From Moorella mulderi DSM 14980 (GTDB lineage: Bacteria > Bacillota > DSM-521 > Neomoorellales > Neomoorellaceae): DNA of 64,000 bases. Location of the stretch: NCBI RefSeq assembly GCF_001594015.1, contig NZ_LTBC01000002.1:310001-374000 (forward strand). The letters run 5' to 3'. Below, piece by piece: positions 8,484-18,900 of the stretch. The notes beneath the pieces were generated by a model, which saw only the letters and a program-made list of their open reading frames with translations, was not told where the DNA came from and made no database searches. The position numbers and the translations under genes are program-made. The first letter of the stretch is position 1. Each line of letters starts with the position of its first letter.

Positions 8484-9824
8484 ATGGCTTTAACGGGACT
8501 GGAAATTTATAAACAGCTGCCCAAAAAGAATTGTGGCGAATGTGGTACGCCCACCTGCCTGGCCTTTGCCATGAACCTGGCGGCCGGTAAGGCCAGCCTG
8601 GACTCTTGCCCTTACGTTTCCGATGCTGCCCGGGAGGCCCTCAATGCCGCCGCGGCCCCGCCCATTGCCAAAGTGGTCCTGGGTACAGGTACGGCAACAG
8701 TGGAGATGGGGGATGAGACCGAACTCTTCCGCCACGACAAGCGCTTCTACCACGAAACAGCCATTGCCATCCTGGTAAGCGATAACCTCAGCAACGAAGA
8801 GTTAACGGCTAAAGTTGCCGCCATCAACGAACTGCAATTTGACCGGGTGGGACAGCATTATACCATCCAGGCCATTGCCATCCGCCACGACGCCGATGAC
8901 CCCAATGCCTTCCAGGCAGCTGTAGCTGCGGTTGCTGCTGCTACCCGGCTAAACCTTATCCTCATGGCTGACGATGCCGCCGTCTTAAAAACTGCCCTGG
9001 CGGGAGTAGCCGACCGCAGGCCCCTGTTATATGCGGCCACTGCTGCCAATTACGAGGCCATGACTGCCCTGGCAAAAGAGTTTAATTGCCCCCTGGCGGT
9101 ATATGGTAACGGCCTGGAAGAACTGGCCGGCCTGGTGGACAAAATCGTCGCCCTGGGCTGCAAGCAGCTGGTCCTCGACCCCGGAGCCCGGGAAACTTCC
9201 CGTGCCGTTGCCGACTTTACCCAGATCCGCCGCCTGGCCATTAAAAAACGCTTCCGTTCCTTCGGCTATCCCATTATTGCCCTGACGACGGCAACCGATC
9301 CCCTGGCGGAAATCCTCCAGGCTACGAACTATATCAGCAAGTATGCCAGCCTGGTAGTCTTGCGTACCGCCGCCAAAGAACACCTGTTGCCCCTGCTGTC
9401 CTGGCGCCAGAATCTCTATACCGACCCGCAGGTACCCATCCGGGTAGAGGAGAAACTCAATGAAATAGGAGCCGTTAATGAGAATTCACCGGTTTATGTG
9501 ACCACCAACTTCTCCCTGACCTATTACTCGGTAGAAGGAGAAATTGAAAGCACCAAGATACCCAGTTACCTGCTGTCCGTCGATACCGATGGCCTGTCCG
9601 TGCTGACGGCCTATGCCGACGGTAAGTTTGAGGCTGAAAAGATTGCCGGGGTCATGAAAAAAGTTGGTCTCGAAAATAAGGTCAAGCACCGCCGGATTAT
9701 TATTCCCGGAGCAGTGGCCGTCCTGAAGGGCAAGCTGGAAGACCTGACGGGCTGGGAGGTACTGGTAGGACCCCGGGAAGCCAGCGGTATCGTGGCCTTT
9801 GCCCGGGCCAATCTAGCATCCTAA
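8484..9824 (+). CDS. acsC: Corrinoid iron-sulfur protein, large (gamma) subunit
   Basis: 446 residues from ATG 8484, which has AAAGGAG 8 bases upstream; a longer reading from 8430 would start inside the hairpin and is rejected. The N-terminal CGECGTPTC motif (with a further Cys after it) binds the low-potential [4Fe-4S] cluster. A TIM barrel follows, then a C-terminal Rossmann-like domain for the cobamide. With AcsD it carries the methyl group from MeTr (AcsE) to AcsB as methyl-Co(III). Length agrees with the M. thermoacetica subunit. Confidence 0.96.
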   Translation: MALTGLEIYKQLPKKNCGECGTPTCLAFAMNLAAGKASLDSCPYVSDAAREALNAAAAPPIAKVVLGTGTATVEMGDETELFRHDKRFYHETAIAILVSDNLSNEELTAKVAAINELQFDRVGQHYTIQAIAIRHDADDPNAFQAAVAAVAAATRLNLILMADDAAVLKTALAGVADRRPLLYAATAANYEAMTALAKEFNCPLAVYGNGLEELAGLVDKIVALGCKQLVLDPGARETSRAVADFTQIRRLAIKKRFRSFGYPIIALTTATDPLAEILQATNYISKYASLVVLRTAAKEHLLPLLSWRQNLYTDPQVPIRVEEKLNEIGAVNENSPVYVTTNFSLTYYSVEGEIESTKIPSYLLSVDTDGLSVLTAYADGKFEAEKIAGVMKKVGLENKVKHRRIIIPGAVAVLKGKLEDLTGWEVLVGPREASGIVAFARANLAS

Positions 9825-9860
9825 ACCATCTCTATTTTAGCTAAGAAGGGGAAGAAGCCC

Positions 9861-11768
9861 GTGAATCAGTGTACTGTTACTTTTTTACCAGCCAATACCA
9901 CCGTAAAGGTAACGGCAGGTACCACCGTCCTGGAGGCGGCCCAAAAGGCCGGCCTGCCCCTGAAAAGTACCTGCGGTGGTGCCGGTACCTGCGGCCGCTG
10001 TATCATTAAAGTTCGCCGGGGAGAGGTTCAGGTTAAAGGAGGACACCTGCCGGCCAAATTGAAGGAAGATGGTTATACCCTGGCCTGCCAGACCATCATC
10101 CAGGGCGATGTAGCCATCGAGATCCCGGCAGAATCCCTCCTCAGCAAACACCAGGTGCTCCTCCAGGACAAGGGGCGGCTGCAGGACGGCCTGACTGATT
10201 TACTGGGTTCCTATCCCCTGGAGGCTGCCTGTGAAGTAGTAACCTTGCATCTCGCCGAGCCTACCCTGACGGAAAACACCAGTGATACCAGCCGCCTGCT
10301 GGCGGCCCTGCGGAAAGAAAAAGGGGTAGAGGGGCAGGTGAGCTTAGCCCTTCTCCAGGATTTGCCGGAGAGCTTGCGCCAGGCCGGCTGGCAGGTTGAT
10401 GTCACCCTGGCCAGGGCTGATAACCGCCTCTTACGGGTTACCCCTGCCGGGTCAGGCAGGAGCTTCGGCCTGGCCATCGACCTGGGTACCACGACGGTAG
10501 TAGTCTCCCTCCTGGACCTACGTAACGGCCGGAGGATTGGCCAGGGCGGTAGTTATAACCGCCAGGCGGTATATGGAGATGATGTCATTTCCCGCATCAT
10601 CCACGCCACCAGTAACCATGGGGGCCTGGAGGAGCTGCGCCAGGCGGCCCTGGCCACCATTAATGAGATAAGTAATTCTTTACTGGCCAACCACGGGATT
10701 AACCAGGCGGAGGTGACGGCAGCAGTCATTGCCGGCAACACTACCATGAGCCACCTGCTGCTGGGCGTAAATCCCAAGTATATCCGCCTGCAACCCTATA
10801 TCCCTGCTGCTACCGAGTGGCCGGCCCTCACTGCCGGGGAAATCGGGCTGGCCATTAATCCCCTGGCTACCGTCCAGGTCTTCCCCAGCGTAGCCAGCTA
10901 TGTGGGCGGCGATATTGTCGCGGGTGCTCTCTTTACCCGCCTTGCCCGGGGAGAAGAACTGACCCTCTTCATTGACATTGGCACCAACGGGGAAATGGTC
11001 CTAGGGAATAAGGACTGGCTCATCGCTTGCGCCTGTTCGGCGGGGCCGGCCTTTGAAGGCAGCGGCATCACCTGCGGTATGCGGGCCATGGAGGGAGCAG
11101 TTGAAGGAGTAACCATCGACCCGGAAACCTGTGAAGTTGAGCTGGAAGTAATAGGCGGCGGCCGCCCGGCCGGCCTGTGCGGCAGCGGTTTAATTGATTG
11201 CCTGGCGAAGCTCAGGCGGGCCGGCATCATCGACCGGACCGGTAACTTCCAGGAAGTAGCCACGCCCAGGTTGAGGCGTACCGATGAAGGCTATGAGTTT
11301 GTGCTGGCCTGGGCGGCAGAAAGCAGCCACGGCAAGGATATCGTCATTACCGCCGCCGACATCAAAAATCTCATCCGCTCCAAGGGAGCCGTCTTTGCCG
11401 GCATCCAAAGCCTGTTAAAGACCGTCTCCCTAGAACTGGAAGCAGTCGACAGGATTATCATTGCCGGCGGTTTCGGCAATTACCTGCACGTTCCCAATGC
11501 CGTTGAAATCGGCCTCTTACCCGATTTGCCGGCGGAAAAATACGTCTTTGCCGGCAACACTTCCCTCAAAGGCGCCGAGTTAGCCCTCCTTTCCCGGCCG
11601 GCCTGGGAGGAAGCCCTGGAACTGGGCCGCAAGATGACCTACCTGGAGCTTTCCGCCGGCAACCTCTTTATGGAGGAATTTGTCTCGGCCCTGTTCCTGC
11701 CCCACACCCGGCTGGAACTCTTCCCCTCCGTGACCACTGGGACCAGCCTGGAAAGGAGGGAAGGCTAG
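9861..11768 (+). CDS. RACo: ATP-dependent reductive activator of the corrinoid protein
   Basis: 635 residues. The N-terminal [2Fe-2S] domain has Cys38, Cys44, Cys47 and Cys76 (CX5CX2CX28C). A linker follows, then an ASKHA ATPase domain (GLAIDLGTTTV near 208, FIDIGTNGEM near 370, IAGGFGN near 535). The family, first studied as Orf7/RACo, hydrolyses ATP to reduce accidentally oxidised Co(II) CFeSP back to Co(I). GTG start at 9861 has AAGAAGGGG upstream. Its stop shares one base with the next start (TAGTG), which suggests translational coupling to acsF. Position between acsC and acsD supports the role. Confidence 0.92.
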   Translation: MNQCTVTFLPANTTVKVTAGTTVLEAAQKAGLPLKSTCGGAGTCGRCIIKVRRGEVQVKGGHLPAKLKEDGYTLACQTIIQGDVAIEIPAESLLSKHQVLLQDKGRLQDGLTDLLGSYPLEAACEVVTLHLAEPTLTENTSDTSRLLAALRKEKGVEGQVSLALLQDLPESLRQAGWQVDVTLARADNRLLRVTPAGSGRSFGLAIDLGTTTVVVSLLDLRNGRRIGQGGSYNRQAVYGDDVISRIIHATSNHGGLEELRQAALATINEISNSLLANHGINQAEVTAAVIAGNTTMSHLLLGVNPKYIRLQPYIPAATEWPALTAGEIGLAINPLATVQVFPSVASYVGGDIVAGALFTRLARGEELTLFIDIGTNGEMVLGNKDWLIACACSAGPAFEGSGITCGMRAMEGAVEGVTIDPETCEVELEVIGGGRPAGLCGSGLIDCLAKLRRAGIIDRTGNFQEVATPRLRRTDEGYEFVLAWAAESSHGKDIVITAADIKNLIRSKGAVFAGIQSLLKTVSLELEAVDRIIIAGGFGNYLHVPNAVEIGLLPDLPAEKYVFAGNTSLKGAELALLSRPAWEEALELGRKMTYLELSAGNLFMEEFVSALFLPHTRLELFPSVTTGTSLERREG

Positions 11769-12517
11769 TGGCCCGCCATATTGCCGTTGCCGGTAAAGGG
11801 GGTACAGGAAAGACCACCTTTGCCGCCCTGCTGATACGCTACCTGGTTGAGAACCATAAAGGGAGCATCCTGGCCGTGGATGCCGACCCCAACGCCAATT
11901 TAAACGAAGCCCTGGGCGTTAAAGTCGATACCGTTATTGCCGATATCCTCGATGCCACCAAAAACCCGCGGGCCATCCCCGCGGGCATGAGCAAGGATAT
12001 GTTCATCCAGTACCAGCTGGCCCAGGCCCTGGTGGAAACGAGGGAATTTGATTTATTAACCATGGGCCGGCCCCAGGGTCCGGGCTGTTACTGTTACCCC
12101 AATGACCTCTTGCGCAAGCACCTGGAAACCTTAAGCGCCAGCTACGACTATATGGTCATTGACAGTGAAGCCGGCCTGGAGCATATCAGCCGGCGGGTTA
12201 TCCAGAATGTGAAGGACCTCTTCGTCATCAGCGACGCCTCCGTCCGGGGAATTCGTTCCGCCGGTAGGGTACGGGAACTGGTCCAGGAACTGCAGCTTGC
12301 TATTCCCAATATGTATCTGATAGTAACCAAAACTACCGGTGACCAGGGTCCCCTCCAGGAAGAGATGGAGCGGGCAGCATTGCCCCTGGCCGGGACGATT
12401 CCCTATGATGAGCAGGTCGTCGCTTTTGATACCTACGGCAAACCCCTTTTTGAGCTACCGGCAGAAGCCCCGGCCGTCCAGGCAGTCAGTGACATCCTGA
12501 GCAGGTGCCGTATTTAA
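11768..12517 (+). CDS. acsF: AcsF: CooC-like ATPase for ACS nickel maturation
   Basis: 249 residues. Walker A GKGGTGKTT near residue 8, then DADPNAN. GCYCYPND near residues 97-104 gives the metal-binding CxC also seen in CooC. The M. thermoacetica homologue is known as AcsF, a proposed Ni insertase for acetyl-CoA synthase; whether it serves ACS or CODH has been debated. The GTG start overlaps the RACo stop by one base. It differs clearly from the cooC product at 3318, so the operon has two related maturation ATPases. Confidence 0.88.
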   Translation: MARHIAVAGKGGTGKTTFAALLIRYLVENHKGSILAVDADPNANLNEALGVKVDTVIADILDATKNPRAIPAGMSKDMFIQYQLAQALVETREFDLLTMGRPQGPGCYCYPNDLLRKHLETLSASYDYMVIDSEAGLEHISRRVIQNVKDLFVISDASVRGIRSAGRVRELVQELQLAIPNMYLIVTKTTGDQGPLQEEMERAALPLAGTIPYDEQVVAFDTYGKPLFELPAEAPAVQAVSDILSRCRI

Positions 12518-12541
12518 CAATTTATGGAAGGAGTGTTTTTC

Positions 12542-13510
12542 ATGCCCGTCCAGGTTTTACGTGATCGGAGCCGCGCTACGGTACAAAAAGTTGTCCTGGG
12601 TGCCACCAAAGAGCAAGGCGGTACCCGCAGCCACACCATTGTTGTCGGCGGCGATGCTGCCCTTCCCTTCCACCATTTTGAAGGAGAGGTTAGCCGCCCC
12701 GTCATCGCCATGGAAGTCCAGGATATCGTTCCCGACTGGCCGGATGTTTTGAAGGACCCCTTTAATGATGTAATCAATGAGCCCGGCCGCTGGGCGCAAA
12801 AATGTGTGGCTGCATACGGCGCCGACCTGATTTACCTGAAACTAGACGGTGCCGATCCCGAAGGGGCCAACCGCCCGGTAGACCAGTGTGTGGCTACCGT
12901 CAAGGAAGTCCTGCAGGCTGTTGGTGTTCCCCTGATTGTCGTTGGCTGCGGCGATGTGGAAAAGGATCATGACGTCCTGGAGGCAGTAGCAGAGGCGGCA
13001 GCAGGGGAAAACCTGCTCCTGGGTAACGCCGAGCAGGACAACTACAAATCCCTGACAGCGGCCTGCATGGTGCACAAGCACAACATTATTGCCCGTTCAC
13101 CCCTGGATATCAATATCTGCAAGCAGCTCAACATCCTCATCAACGAAATGAACCTGGGCCTGGACCACATTGTTATTGACCCTTCTATTGGCGGCCTGGG
13201 CTACGGGATAGAATACGCCTACTCGATTATGGAGCGCATCCGCCTGGGAGCCCTCCAGGGTGATAAAATGCTCTCCATGCCGGTGATCTGTACGGTTGGA
13301 TATGAGGCCTGGCGGGCCAAGGAAGCTGTGGCTCCGGTAAGTGAATACCCCGGCTGGGGTAAAGAAGTGGAGCGGGGTATCCTCTGGGAAGCCGTTACCG
13401 CCACCGCCCTCCTCCAGGCCGGCGCCCACATTCTCCTCATGCGTCACCCGGAAGCTGTAGCCAAAGTCAAGGAAAATATCGACCAGCTTATGGTTAACAA
13501 TGCTTATTAA
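12542..13510 (+). CDS. acsD: Corrinoid iron-sulfur protein, small (delta) subunit
   Basis: 322 residues from ATG 12542. An ATG 18 bases earlier (12524) is part of the Shine-Dalgarno stretch GGAAGGAG and is not the start. A TIM-barrel protein that pairs with AcsC and helps hold the cobamide. Contains the family features [17 protein letters not shown] and [13 protein letters not shown] in the barrel. It lies 24 bases after acsF and 18 before acsE. Confidence 0.95.
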   Translation: MPVQVLRDRSRATVQKVVLGATKEQGGTRSHTIVVGGDAALPFHHFEGEVSRPVIAMEVQDIVPDWPDVLKDPFNDVINEPGRWAQKCVAAYGADLIYLKLDGADPEGANRPVDQCVATVKEVLQAVGVPLIVVGCGDVEKDHDVLEAVAEAAAGENLLLGNAEQDNYKSLTAACMVHKHNIIARSPLDINICKQLNILINEMNLGLDHIVIDPSIGGLGYGIEYAYSIMERIRLGALQGDKMLSMPVICTVGYEAWRAKEAVAPVSEYPGWGKEVERGILWEAVTATALLQAGAHILLMRHPEAVAKVKENIDQLMVNNAY

Positions 13511-13525
13511 TCGAAGGAGGTCTAA

Positions 13526-14317
<792 letters not shown>

Positions 14318-14442
14318 GATTTTTATAAAAAATGTCGAAGGATATTACGGGGTAACTAAAATAGTGAAATTAAAATTAACAATAGCGAACAGCGTTACAG
14401 GAATACGTTGATACCTGGGGGAAAATTACCGCAGTAAAGTGG

Positions 14443-14487
14443 AGAGAGGTACCGGCGTATTGTCTAAACGCTGGTCCTCTCTTTTTT
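14443..14487 (+). terminator. Terminator or attenuator between acsE and hdrC
   Basis: GGAGAGAGGTACCGGCG pairs imperfectly with CGCTGGTCCTCTCT and is followed by six T. The 190-base gap 14318-14509 holds no other ORF that I can support. Since hdrC starts only 23 bases later, some read-through or a promoter within the gap is needed. Confidence 0.75.
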
Positions 14488-14509
14488 AGGGCAGGAAGGA
14501 GGAAGGGGA

Positions 14510-15064
14510 TTGGCTGAGCAACAAATTATACCATCCTACCAGCTTGTTGCTCCGGTGGCCAGGCAATCGGGTCAACCTGTCAGCCGTTGTTACCAGTGCC
14601 ATAAATGTACTGCCGGCTGTCCGGTCACGATGGCCATGGACCTGATGCCCCACCAGGTAGTACGCTTTGTGCAGCTTGGTCTGGAAGAAGAACTCTTAAA
14701 AAGCAAAACCATCTGGCAATGTGCTGCCTGCCGGACCTGTGTTTCCCGTTGTCCCAACGGCATCGACATTGCCGCTATTAACGACGCTTTGAAGCAGCGG
14801 GCCCTGGCTAAAGGTATCCAGCCGGCCCTGCCGGAAGTGGCTGCTTTCCACCAGGCCTTCCTGGCTTCGGTTAAAAGCAAGGGTCGGGTCCATGAACTGG
14901 GGATGATCATCGCCTTCAAAATGAAGACAGGTACCTACTTCCAGGATGTTCCCCTGGGGCTGAACATGTTCCGCCGCGGTAAACTACGGCTTTTACCCGA
15001 AGGGCTTAAAAATAAAGCTCGCTTCCGGGCCTTGTGGCAAGGAGAAAAGGGGGGACAGGCATGA
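14510..15064 (+). CDS. hdrC: Heterodisulfide reductase-like subunit C
   Basis: 184 residues from a TTG start with a strong GGAAGGAGGAAGGGG just upstream. Two CxxCxxCxxxC ferredoxin motifs (CYQCHKCTAGCP near 27-38 and CAACRTCVSRCP near 71-82) bind two [4Fe-4S] clusters that relay electrons between HdrA and HdrB. In acetogens lacking methanogenic heterodisulfide, this HdrABC set belongs to the methylene-THF reductase complex with MetVF. The stop overlaps the hdrB start (ATGA). Confidence 0.92.
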   Translation: MAEQQIIPSYQLVAPVARQSGQPVSRCYQCHKCTAGCPVTMAMDLMPHQVVRFVQLGLEEELLKSKTIWQCAACRTCVSRCPNGIDIAAINDALKQRALAKGIQPALPEVAAFHQAFLASVKSKGRVHELGMIIAFKMKTGTYFQDVPLGLNMFRRGKLRLLPEGLKNKARFRALWQGEKGGQA

Positions 15065-15933
15065 AACTAAGTTATTACCCGGGCTGTTCCCTGCACTCGA
15101 CGGCGGCTGAATTTTCGGCCTCCACCGAAGCCGTATTTAAAACCCTGGGAGTGGAGTTACAGGAACTGGACGACTGGTGCTGTTGCGGCGCCACCTCCGG
15201 CCATTCCCTTAACAGTTACCTGAGCCATGCCTTACCCCTGCATAACCTGGTCCTGGCTGAGGCTGCCGGTAACGATTTGCTGGTACCCTGTGCTGCCTGT
15301 TACAACTCCTTAAAAGCGACCCAGGCCTTTATGGCCGGCGGCAGCCAGGAAGCCCGGGAACTCAACCGGCAGGCAGGTCAAATCCTGGGGCGGGAATACC
15401 GGGGAGAGGTGCGGGTGCGCCATGTCGTAGACATGCTGGCCGATGCCCGCCTCCAGGCTCTGCTGGATGGGAAAGCAAAAAAAAGCCTGGCCGGCCTCCC
15501 CCTGGCTGCCTACTACGGTTGCCTGCTGACCCGGCCGCCGAAAGTAGCCAGTTTTGAAGCTAATCCTGAACAGCCCCGGCTGATGGACCGGCTCCTGGCC
15601 CGGTGCGGTGCCACTCCGGTAGGCTGGACCCATAAAAACGAGTGTTGCGGGGCCAGTCTCGCCATTCCCCAGCCGCAACTTGTGGAGCAACTGGTGGGAA
15701 AAATTGTAGCTGCCGCTCGCTATGCCGGAGCTGCAGCCATAGTGACGGCCTGTCCCCTGTGCCAGACTAACCTGGACAGCCGCCAGCCGGCCGGCGCAGA
15801 ACCTCTACCCGTCTTTTTCATTACCGAAATCATCGGCCTGGCCCTGGGGCTGGATGCCGCTCCCTGGTTAAAGAAACATTTAGTAGATCCCCTGCCCCTT
15901 TTACGGCAGCAGGGGTTGCTGGTAGCCTCCTAG
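15061..15933 (+). CDS. hdrB: Heterodisulfide reductase-like subunit B
   Basis: 290 residues from ATG 15061 (overlapping the hdrC stop by four bases). An in-frame start 27 bases upstream lies within hdrC and lacks a ribosome site. Two CCG-type Cys-rich domains are present: an early CSLH with DDWCCCGATSGH and CAACYNS, and a later CLL with NECCGASLA and CPLCQTN. In methanogens these ligate two noncubane [4Fe-4S] clusters where disulfide is cleaved. Here the electron acceptor is probably internal to the MetVF complex. Confidence 0.92.
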   Translation: MKLSYYPGCSLHSTAAEFSASTEAVFKTLGVELQELDDWCCCGATSGHSLNSYLSHALPLHNLVLAEAAGNDLLVPCAACYNSLKATQAFMAGGSQEARELNRQAGQILGREYRGEVRVRHVVDMLADARLQALLDGKAKKSLAGLPLAAYYGCLLTRPPKVASFEANPEQPRLMDRLLARCGATPVGWTHKNECCGASLAIPQPQLVEQLVGKIVAAARYAGAAAIVTACPLCQTNLDSRQPAGAEPLPVFFITEIIGLALGLDAAPWLKKHLVDPLPLLRQQGLLVAS

Positions 15934-15953
15934 CAGAAAGGTTGTGAGACGCC

Positions 15954-18900
15954 ATGAATGAAAAGCAGGAAAATGTCCCGGCCGTAGGTTCGGTCCTAGT
16001 CCTCGGCGGCGGTATTGCCGGTATGCAGTCGGCCCTTGACCTGGCTAATGCAGGCTACCTGGTGCACCTGGTGACAGAAAGTTCTTCCATAGGCGGTCGT
16101 ATGGCCCAGCTGGACAAAACCTTCCCCACCAATGAATGTGCCATGTGCCTGCTGGGGCCCCGGATGACGGATACTTTAACCCATCCCAATATCCGCCTGC
16201 ATACATGCGCCTCCCTGGAGAAAGTAGAAGGGGAAAAGGGTAATTTTACCGTCCAGATCCGGGAAAAACCCCGCTACGTTAATATTGAGGAATGTACTGC
16301 CTGCGGCGACTGCGAGCAGGCCTGCCCGGTATCTGTTCCCAACGAGTATAACCAGAATATGGGCAGCAGGAAGGCCATTCACAAGATGTTTCCCCAGGCG
16401 GTACCCAATAAATACCTGATTACCAAAAGGGGTACGCCTCCCTGCCGCAGCGCCTGCCCGGCCGGTACCAATGCCCAGGGTTATGTGGCCCTGATCTCCC
16501 AGGGTAAATTTGCAGAGGCCCTGGAGGTAATCCATCGCCGCATGCCCTTTGCCGGCATCTGCGGCCGCATCTGCCACCACCCCTGCGAAACCGAATGCAA
16601 CCGGGGACAGTTTGACGACCCCATTGCCATTGCTACTTTGAAAAGGGCGGCCTATGACTATGGCTGGGAAGCTGAAGCAGCCCGGGAAAAGGAACAGAGG
16701 CCGGAGCTTCCCGCCAGGCAAGAAAAAGTCGCCATCATCGGCGCCGGGCCGGCCGGCCTGACAGCCGCCCAGGACCTGGCCCTGGCAGGCTTCCAGGTTA
16801 CCGTTTACGACGCCTTGAGCCAGCCCGGCGGCATGCTGCGAGGCGGTATCCCCCGCTATCGCCTCCCCCTGGAAGTAGTCGACCGGGAAACCGGGCGCAT
16901 CCTCGCTTTGGGGATTAAGTTTGTGCCCAATACCGTTATCGGCAAAGATATTACCCTGGCGGAACTGCAAAAGCAGTACAACGCCGTTATCATCGCCACC
17001 GGCCTGCAACAGAGCCGGATGTTAAAGCTTGAAGGTGCCGATTTAAAGGGTATTCTACCGGGAGTAGCTTTCTTGCGGGAAACCGCCCTGGGCGGCCGGC
17101 CCGAAGTAGGAGCAAGGGTTGTCGTCATCGGCGGCGGTAACGTAGCCATTGACGTAGCCCGGACGGCCCGGCGCCTGGGGGCTAAGGAAGTCCACCTGGC
17201 CTGCCTGGAATCCCGGATTGAGATGCCGGCCCACCCCTGGGAGATTGAAGAAGCCCTGGAAGAAGGCATCATCATCCATCCTTCCTGGGGCCCCAAACGT
17301 TTCCTTGGCGAAGGAGGCCGGGTCACCGGTATTGAACTAATGCAGTGTACCCGGGTTTTCGATGCAGAACGCCGTTTTAATCCCCAGTATAACCCGGAAG
17401 TTACCCAAACCCTGGCTGCCGACACCATTATCCTGGCCATCGGCCAGGCTGCCGATCTTTCTTTCTTAAGCGAAGACGGTAACATAGCCACCAGTCGCGG
17501 CCTGATTGCTGCCGATCCCCTGACCCTGGCTACCAGCGTGCCTGGCATCTTTGCCTGCGGCGATATCGTCCGCGGGCCCGCCTCGGTAGTGGAAGCCGTA
17601 GCCAGCGGCCACGAAGCAGCGGAATCCGTTAAACGCTACCTGCAGGGCGAAGACCTGGCTGCCGGCCGTTCCCTGGAAAAAGAACCCAAGCTGGACCCGC
17701 CGCCCAATGTTATACCCTTCCCCGGCCGGCGCAAAATCCAGGCCATGGCCCCGGTAGCAGAGCGCATCCAGGATTTCCGGGAAGTCTACCAGGGCTTTAC
17801 CCCGGAAGAAGCCATAGAAGAGGCCAAACGCTGCCTGAACTGCGGCATCTGCTCGGAATGTCTCCAGTGTGAAGCTGTCTGTAAAAAGAAAGCTGTAGAG
17901 CACTGGCAGCAGGAAAAGGTAGTGGAACTCAAGGTTGGCTCCCTGGTCCTGGCCCCCGGCTACGAACTCTTTGATGCCACCCTGGCCGGCGAATACGGTT
18001 ACGGTTATTATGCCAATGTGGTGACCAGCCTGGAGTTTGAGCGGCTGCTCAGCGCCACCGGCCCCACGGAAAGCCACGTGGTACGGCCTTCCGATCACCG
18101 GCCGCCCAAAAAGGTGGCCTTCATCCAGTGCGTTGGTTCCCGGGATTGCGAGGGGGAAGGCAGCCCTTACTGCTCAGCCATCTGCTGCATGTATTCCACC
18201 AAAGAAGCCATTATTGCCCGGGAACATGACGCCAATATTGAGCCGACCATTTTTTACCTGGATATCCGCGCCTACGGTAAAAACTTTGACCGCTACGTCG
18301 AAGCGGCTAAAGCCGCCGGCGTGCGTTATGTGCGGGCTATGATTTCCCGGGTGGAAGAAGACCCGCAGACCAAAAACCTTATCATCCAGTACTATGCCGA
18401 CGGCAAGATAATCCGGGAAGAGTTTGACATGGTTGTTTTAGCGGTAGGCGTCAGGCCACCGGCCGGCGCGGAAAAACTGGCGGCCGCTGCCGGTATTGAG
18501 CTTAATCCCTATGGCTTTGCTAAGACCTTACCCTTCCAGCCGGTAGCCACTACCCGGCCGGGCGTTTATGTGGCCGGCGTCTTCCAGGGTCCCCGGGACA
18601 TCCCGGAAACGGTAGTCAATGCCAGCGCTGCCGCATCTTTAGCCGGTGCCGCCATAGCCTCGGGCCGTAATACCTTGGTCACGCCCAAGGAATACCCGCC
18701 GGAGAGGGACGTGAGCCAGGAAGAACCGCGGGTTGGTGTCTTTATCTGCCACTGCGGCATTAATATCGCCGGCGTAGTCGACGTCAAGGCGGTAGTTGAG
18801 GCTGCCGCCAAATTACCTGGCGTAGTCCATGCTGAGGATAATCTCTACACCTGTTCCCAGGACACCCTGAAGAAGATTAAAGACGCCATCCAGGAATACA

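Noticed and set aside
12524-12541. Earlier ATG for acsD
   Set aside because: Those codons are the Shine-Dalgarno sequence of the real start at 12542.
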